Assembly: GCA_020720185.1 (NCBI GenBank)
Contig: DYPB01000034.1
Location: forward strand, 1-18,843
Direction: 5' to 3'
Length of the DNA: 18,843 nt
From: Flavobacterium psychrophilum
GTDB lineage: Bacteria; Bacteroidota; Bacteroidia; Flavobacteriales; Flavobacteriaceae
Positions within the stretch are counted from its first letter, which is position 1, and every line of letters begins with the position of its first letter. Positions 14,960-18,843 of the stretch are shown here, one piece after another. A program made the translations under genes and the position numbers. The notes beneath the pieces were generated by a model. That model was not told the DNA's origin. It made no database searches and saw nothing but the letters and a program-made list of their open reading frames with translations.

Positions 14960-15003
14960 AAATTGCCTATTCAAAGCTTAGATTAAAAAAAAAATTGCCT
15001 ATT
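14960..15003 (+). repeat. Two 12-bp direct repeats at the cyanophycinase promoter, possible operator
   Basis: AAATTGCCTATT occurs at 14960-14971 and exactly again at 14992-15003, a 32-bp period close to three helical turns. The second copy contains the -33 TTG of the promoter. This placement suggests a regulator that binds on one face of the DNA. No regulator gene is in the window. Confidence 0.45.
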
Positions 15004-15024
15004 ATAAACTTTTGTTTATTTTTG
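14995..15024 (+). promoter_or_regulatory. Promoter abutting the cyanophycinase start codon
   Basis: TTG (14995-14997), a 19-nt spacer and TATTTTTG (15017-15024) match the Bacteroidota promoter. The ATG begins at 15029, only 4 nt after the -7 box. Transcription should start at or next to the ATG, giving a leaderless or almost leaderless mRNA. Confidence 0.65.
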
Positions 15025-15028
15025 GCAA

Positions 15029-15940
15029 ATGAATATACAAGGAAAATTAATGATAATAGGCGGTGCTGTTGATAAAGGCAGTTTTACCGAAAGAAATTTA
15101 GACAAAGATGCCACTCAGAACCTTAACTTTTTTGAAGAAGGAATTTTAAAAAGGATCTTAAACGAATCAAAAAACAAAGAAAATTCACAAATTGAAATTA
15201 TTACAACGGCATCAAAAATTCCAAAAGAAATAGGTCCGGAATATGTTAAAGCACTAAATTATTTAGGAGCAAAAAATGTAGCTATCTTAGATATTGAACG
15301 CAGAGAACAAGCTATGGATTCCGATGTGGTTGAAAAATTAAGAGCAGCCGATGTGGTAATGTTTACTGGTGGTGATCAATTAAGATTAACCTCCATTTTA
15401 GGAGGGACCCCATTTCACAATCTGTTATTAGAGAAATATCATAACGAAGATTTTATTTATGCAGGAACCAGTGCGGGAGCCGCCGCGGCCAGTAACAATA
15501 TGATTTATCAGGGCAGTAGTAGCGAAGCACTTTTAAAAGGAGAGGTAAAAATATCGAGTGGTTTAGGTCTTATTGATGATGTAATTATTGACACCCATTT
15601 TGTGCAACGAGGACGAATAGGAAGGCTATTTCAGGCAGTTGTTGGTAATCCAAAAGTATTAGGAATTGGTTTAGGAGAAGATACTGGTTTACTTATCAAA
15701 AATGGAAAAGAAATGGAAGCTATTGGATCTGGACTTGTAATTTTAGTAGATGGCCGAGAAATAAAAGACACTAATTTAACCCAAGTTGAGATGGGACAAC
15801 CTGTTTCAATCTCTCATTTAGTAACTCATGTGATGAGTAAAAACGACACTTTTAATTTAGATACCTTCAAAATGACAATCCATAGTTCGCAGTATATTTA
15901 TAACAATCCATTTCAAAAAGTAAATTCATCACTAAAATGA
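15029..15940 (+). CDS. cphB: Cyanophycinase (peptidase family S51)
   Basis: This 303-residue enzyme cuts the storage polymer cyanophycin (an Asp backbone with Arg side chains) into beta-Asp-Arg dipeptides. The S51 fold is recognisable from GKLMIIGGAVDKG at the start, FTGGDQLRL (112-120), and the nucleophile elbow AGTSAGAAAAS with Ser148. DTHFVQRGRIGRL carries the probable catalytic His190. Length is normal and no signal peptide is present, so it is cytosolic and acts on internal polymer or imported fragments. The ATG at 15029 gives the usual N-terminus; the next Met (15050) would remove the first strand. Its stop overlaps the next start by 4 bp. No cyanophycin synthetase gene is in the window. 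Confidence 0.93.
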   Translation: MNIQGKLMIIGGAVDKGSFTERNLDKDATQNLNFFEEGILKRILNESKNKENSQIEIITTASKIPKEIGPEYVKALNYLGAKNVAILDIERREQAMDSDVVEKLRAADVVMFTGGDQLRLTSILGGTPFHNLLLEKYHNEDFIYAGTSAGAAAASNNMIYQGSSSEALLKGEVKISSGLGLIDDVIIDTHFVQRGRIGRLFQAVVGNPKVLGIGLGEDTGLLIKNGKEMEAIGSGLVILVDGREIKDTNLTQVEMGQPVSISHLVTHVMSKNDTFNLDTFKMTIHSSQYIYNNPFQKVNSSLK

Positions 15941-16779
15941 AGCTAATAATCCACGGAGGTTTTTTCTCTGAATCATCCACAAATCAGGAAACAAAAGTGG
16001 CAAAGCAAGAAGCTTTGGAACGGATTTTAAAATCAGCTTTTGAATATTTAAAAAATCATTCGGCTCTTGAAACTGTTGTTTATGCCGTTTCTCAACTCGA
16101 AGACGATGAGTTGTTTAATGCAGGAATTGGTTCTCAAATCCAGAGCGATGGCAAAATACGGATGAGTGCTGCTATTATGGATGGCGAAACTCAAAAGATG
16201 AGTGGTGTTATTAATATTGAATCAGTAAAAAATCCCGTTCAAGTGGCACAAATTTTGATGAAAGAGGACGACAGGATTCTTGGAGGAGATGGAGCAACAA
16301 ATTATGCTAGGAGACACGGATTCGAATCTATTTCGGTAGAAATTTTGCAACGAAAAGCAGAATATGAAGCCAAATTGAAAGGAACAGGATTAGGAACAGT
16401 TGGTTGTGTAGCGTTAGATAAAAACGGAAAAATAGCCGTATCAACCTCAACAGGAGGCAAAGGATTTGAATTAGCAGGACGAATTTCAGACTCGGCAACC
16501 GTTGCTGGAAATTATGCCAATTCATTTTGTGGCGTAAGCCTTACTGGCGTTGGCGAGGATATTACCAGCAATGCTACTGCTGCAAAAATTGTAACCCGTG
16601 TAACCGATGGTTTTTCTCTAAAAGACGCATTCACAAAAACTTTTGACGAACTTTTGCCTTACGATGGTTTTGCTGGGGCAATAGCTATTGATTGTCAAGG
16701 AAATATCTATCATCAAGACTCACATCCAAGTATGGTTTTTGCCAGTTTTGATGGCAAAAATTTTGAAGTTTTTAATTGA
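15937..16779 (+). CDS. iaaA: Isoaspartyl peptidase / L-asparaginase (Ntn hydrolase)
   Basis: This 280-residue Ntn hydrolase is expected to split itself before Thr154 in GTVGCVALD. The new N-terminal Thr of the beta subunit then hydrolyses beta-aspartyl dipeptides. Other landmarks are NAGIGSQIQSDG (61-72), STSTGGKGFELAGRISDSA (169-187, with Arg182 and Asp185 in substrate binding) and the SLTGVGED loop. At 280 residues it is shorter than the usual 310-330, mainly before the cleavage site. The start overlaps the cyanophycinase stop (ATGA), so translation is coupled. The pair would degrade cyanophycin to Asp and Arg in two steps. Its 3' end overlaps the convergent DUF4268 gene by 8 bp. Confidence 0.93.
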   Translation: MKLIIHGGFFSESSTNQETKVAKQEALERILKSAFEYLKNHSALETVVYAVSQLEDDELFNAGIGSQIQSDGKIRMSAAIMDGETQKMSGVINIESVKNPVQVAQILMKEDDRILGGDGATNYARRHGFESISVEILQRKAEYEAKLKGTGLGTVGCVALDKNGKIAVSTSTGGKGFELAGRISDSATVAGNYANSFCGVSLTGVGEDITSNATAAKIVTRVTDGFSLKDAFTKTFDELLPYDGFAGAIAIDCQGNIYHQDSHPSMVFASFDGKNFEVFN

Positions 16780-17206
16780 TATCCATAATATACGAATCGT
16801 ATTCATAATAAAACCGTTCAAAAGCAGTCATTTTATCATTAAAAAAATCGAAAATTTCATTCCAATTTTCTTTATTTGAACAACTTCCAGTTGCTTGTTC
16901 TACAAAAATCCGACTTATCGTTTTGCCGTTTTCCAGCATAAAGTTTTTATGATATACTAAATTTTGTATAAATTCGTCTTCTAAAATATTTTTCAAAGAT
17001 TCTAATTTTTCAAAATATGCCCATCTTTTTTCGTCTAATCTGTTTTCAAAATCAATAATTACTTGTGATTTTTTGTTATCTGTAAAAAATTTAAACGAAA
17101 AATCTTTAATCTTCGTATCATATAAAAGCCATTTCCGAGGATATTTTCTGGCGAAAGCAATCCAAAATTGCTGTTTTAATTGCTGATTTTCTTCTTTGGA
17201 ATACAT
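16772..17206 (-). CDS. DUF4268 domain protein
   Basis: This small protein of 144 residues is rich in aromatic and charged residues and has no signal or membrane segment. It begins MYSKEENQQLKQQFWIAFARKY and has KWLLYDTKIKDFSFKF and VIIDFENRLDEKRWAYFEKLE. These resemble the short stand-alone DUF4268 proteins of Flavobacteriales; the assignment is by recall. Larger proteins place this domain beside nuclease-like regions, but no nuclease motif is visible here, so the function is unknown. It converges on iaaA with an 8-bp overlap and is divergent from the Nudix gene. No clear TAnnTTTG box was found upstream. Confidence 0.75.
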   Translation of the reverse strand: MYSKEENQQLKQQFWIAFARKYPRKWLLYDTKIKDFSFKFFTDNKKSQVIIDFENRLDEKRWAYFEKLESLKNILEDEFIQNLVYHKNFMLENGKTISRIFVEQATGSCSNKENWNEIFDFFNDKMTAFERFYYEYDSYIMDIN

Positions 17207-17252
17207 TTTATTGAATTAGGTATTAAAAGAACACAAATTTTGTAGATTAGTT

Positions 17253-17260
17253 TAATTTTG
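17253..17260 (+). promoter_or_regulatory. Probable -7 box for the Nudix gene
   Basis: TAATTTTG matches TAnnTTTG and lies 22 nt before the ATG at 17283. The nearest upstream TTTG leaves only a 10-nt spacer, so the -33 element is missing or poor. Confidence 0.45.
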
Positions 17261-17282
17261 TAGCAAAAATAATCGTTTGTTT

Positions 17283-17918
17283 ATGGATTTTCAGTATTTT
17301 TTAGATAATATTCCAAAAATAATTTCTTCAGAACTTATAGGAGAAACCGCACATTTAATGATGGCACCACCTGAAAGAGCCGATTTGTTTAAAAACATTG
17401 ATTTTGACACTATTATTCCAAAAAAGTCGGCAATAATGATGCTTTTATACCCAAAGAGTCATAAAACGCACTTGGTTTTAATTAAAAGAAATGAATATAA
17501 AGGCGTACATTCGGCACAAATTTCGTTTCCTGGTGGAAAAATAGACCCAACCGATGAAAGTTTAGAACATACCGCTTTGAGAGAGACATTTGAAGAAATT
17601 GGAATAGAAAAACAAGATATAAAAATCATACGACCATTTACAGAAACTTATATTCCACCCAGTAATTTTATGGTTTATCCTTTTTTAGGGTATTGTGAAA
17701 GCGAACCAGTTTTTAAACCTGATAGTAGAGAAGTTTCAACAATAATAGAACTATCAATAGAAGATTTTTTAGATCCAAAAATGGTTCTTATCAAAAAGAT
17801 AAATACCTCGTATACTGCTGATATTGAAGTCCCTATCTTTAAAATCGACGAGCATTTAGTTTGGGGAGCAACTGCAATGATTTTGAGCGAATTGAAACAA
17901 ACACTTAAAAAATTGTGA
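17283..17918 (+). CDS. Nudix hydrolase, CoA pyrophosphatase type
   Basis: This protein has 211 residues. It is probably a cytosolic enzyme that splits CoA or oxidised CoA into phosphopantetheine and 3',5'-ADP. The CoA-specific signature (UPF0035 type) is visible as LVLIKRNEYKGVHSAQISFPGG (64-85). It runs into the Nudix box GKIDPTDESLEHTALRETFEEIGI (85-108), whose REXXEEXG residues (Arg100, Glu101, Glu104, Glu105, Gly107) bind the metal. The first Glu position of the box is Asp, as in the E. coli enzyme of this group. I start at the ATG 17283 because the TTG two codons upstream has no support. The acyltransferase gene follows after 66 bp on the same strand. Confidence 0.9.
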   Translation: MDFQYFLDNIPKIISSELIGETAHLMMAPPERADLFKNIDFDTIIPKKSAIMMLLYPKSHKTHLVLIKRNEYKGVHSAQISFPGGKIDPTDESLEHTALRETFEEIGIEKQDIKIIRPFTETYIPPSNFMVYPFLGYCESEPVFKPDSREVSTIIELSIEDFLDPKMVLIKKINTSYTADIEVPIFKIDEHLVWGATAMILSELKQTLKKL

Positions 17919-17984
17919 ATTGTTGATTGTAATTGTAAATTTGTTCTTTATTATTGAATTTTAAATAATTTTTAATTATAAGAA

Positions 17985-18746
17985 ATGACACTCCTAAAAA
18001 GAAACCCCTTTGGTCATATCCTTTATATCAAAAAATGGTTAATCCGAATTTTTGCAGTGCTTACTCATAAGCGTTACCGAGGTTTTAACCATATGCTTAT
18101 TGAAGGATCCGAAATTATAAAAACTTTGCCAGATACCAATGTTTTATTCATCTCAAACCATCAAACTTATTTTGCCGATGTTGTGGCAATGTTTCATGTT
18201 TTTAATGCCAGTTTGAGTGGTCGTTCTGATAGTATCAAAAATGTAGGATATGTTTGGCAACCTAAATTAAATATCTATTATGTTGCTGCTAAAGAAACCA
18301 TGAAAAGTGGTTTTTTACCTAGAATACTAAGCTATGTTGGTGCAATTACAGTAGAACGAACTTGGCGTTCAAAAGGAAAAGATGTTGCCGAGAGAAGAGA
18401 GGTAAATCCAAACGACACTGAAAATATTAAAATTGCATTAGACGATGGTTGGGTAATTACTTTTCCGCAAGGAACCACAAAATCATTTAACCCTGTTAGA
18501 AAAGGGACGGCACATATTATAAAACAACACAAACCGATTGTTGTTCCAATAGTTATCGATGGTTTTCGTCGTTCGTTTGATAAAAAAGGACTTCGGATGA
18601 AGAAAAAAGGAGTTTTACAATCCTTCATCATCAAAGAACGATTAGAAATTGATTATGAAAATGACAGTATTGAGCAAATTGTCGAAAAAGTAGAGATTGC
18701 TATTGAGCAACATCCATCGTTTTTAAAAGTAATTCACTCCATATAA
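17985..18746 (+). CDS. PlsC-type 1-acyl-glycerol-3-phosphate acyltransferase homologue
   Basis: This 253-residue protein belongs to the LPLAT/PlsC superfamily, which moves acyl chains onto lysophosphatidate or similar acceptors at the inner membrane. A basic, hydrophobic N-terminus (about 10-27) could anchor it. Motif I reads NHQTYFAD (58-65), so His59 and Asp65 are five residues apart where HX4D is usual. Motif II is ITVERTWRSKG (121-131). Motif III is FPQGTTKSF (160-168), with Gln in place of the common Glu. Motif IV is VPIVIDGFRR. The fold is clear; the two changes mark a divergent clade, so the acceptor may not be lysophosphatidate. It probably shares a transcript with the Nudix gene. Confidence 0.85.
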   Translation: MTLLKRNPFGHILYIKKWLIRIFAVLTHKRYRGFNHMLIEGSEIIKTLPDTNVLFISNHQTYFADVVAMFHVFNASLSGRSDSIKNVGYVWQPKLNIYYVAAKETMKSGFLPRILSYVGAITVERTWRSKGKDVAERREVNPNDTENIKIALDDGWVITFPQGTTKSFNPVRKGTAHIIKQHKPIVVPIVIDGFRRSFDKKGLRMKKKGVLQSFIIKERLEIDYENDSIEQIVEKVEIAIEQHPSFLKVIHSI

Positions 18747-18843
18747 ATACTACAGAAATTAGGTGAAAGTCTTTCCATTCCGAAAAGGAAAAAACGGTAT
18801 AACTGGCTATTTTGATTTCGTTAACCATTTTTTCCCCTCCGAA

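Noticed and set aside
1..18843. CRISPR array, anti-phage defence operon or prophage
   Set aside because: No repeat-spacer pattern, Cas, restriction, phage structural or integrase genes were seen; the toxin-antitoxin pair is the only defence-like module.
18747..18843. Possible feature at the right end
   Set aside because: The last 97 bases hold no open frame of note, no clear terminator and no promoter box that I can support.

Overview
The window looks like a chromosomal segment of a low-GC member of the Bacteroidota, most likely a Flavobacterium-like species of the Flavobacteriaceae. The evidence is strong AT richness, A-rich leaders without clear Shine-Dalgarno sites, several promoters of the Bacteroidota type (TAnnTTTG, some with TTG or TTTG 19 nt upstream), family-typical proteins (DUF4270, DUF6252-like, TonB-dependent receptor, half-length glycogen-synthase homologue) and the linkages prs-rplY and glgA-like/DUF4270/glmS. 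The assignment rests on recalled family knowledge; no search was run.

Layout. 1-825 is AT-rich gene debris with short broken reading frames on both strands. 826-1343 is a YefM/YoeB-type toxin-antitoxin pair. It is followed by a minus-strand tRNA-Leu(CAA) with a bidirectional terminator between them. 1787-3422 holds prs and rplY, then a TerB-family gene with its own strong promoter (3555-3989). 4018-4809 holds a small lipoprotein gene flanked by complementary core sequences and a long attC-like hairpin, so it could be an integron-type gene cassette. On the minus strand follow a PfkB-family sugar kinase and a TonB-dependent receptor, each ending in a clear terminator. Upstream of the receptor gene lies a 451-bp internally deleted ISAs1-family element (8626-9076) that keeps its promoter. 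A secreted or membrane protein of unknown role follows at 9214-10077.

10266-14684 is a tight operon: a glycogen-synthase N-domain homologue, a DUF4270 lipoprotein and glmS, which makes glucosamine-6-phosphate for the cell wall and lipopolysaccharide. A 344-bp gap ends in a strong promoter that almost touches the start codon of a cyanophycinase gene. That gene overlaps an isoaspartyl peptidase gene by 4 bp, so the two could turn cyanophycin into free Asp and Arg. A convergent DUF4268 gene, a CoA-pyrophosphatase-type Nudix gene and a divergent PlsC-type acyltransferase gene close the window.

Most of the window is ordinary core chromosome. The points most worth a second look are the cassette-like lipoprotein locus, the leaderless-looking cyanophycinase promoter with its 12-bp direct repeats, the catalytically implausible half glycogen synthase, and the promoter-bearing IS remnant upstream of the TonB-dependent receptor.
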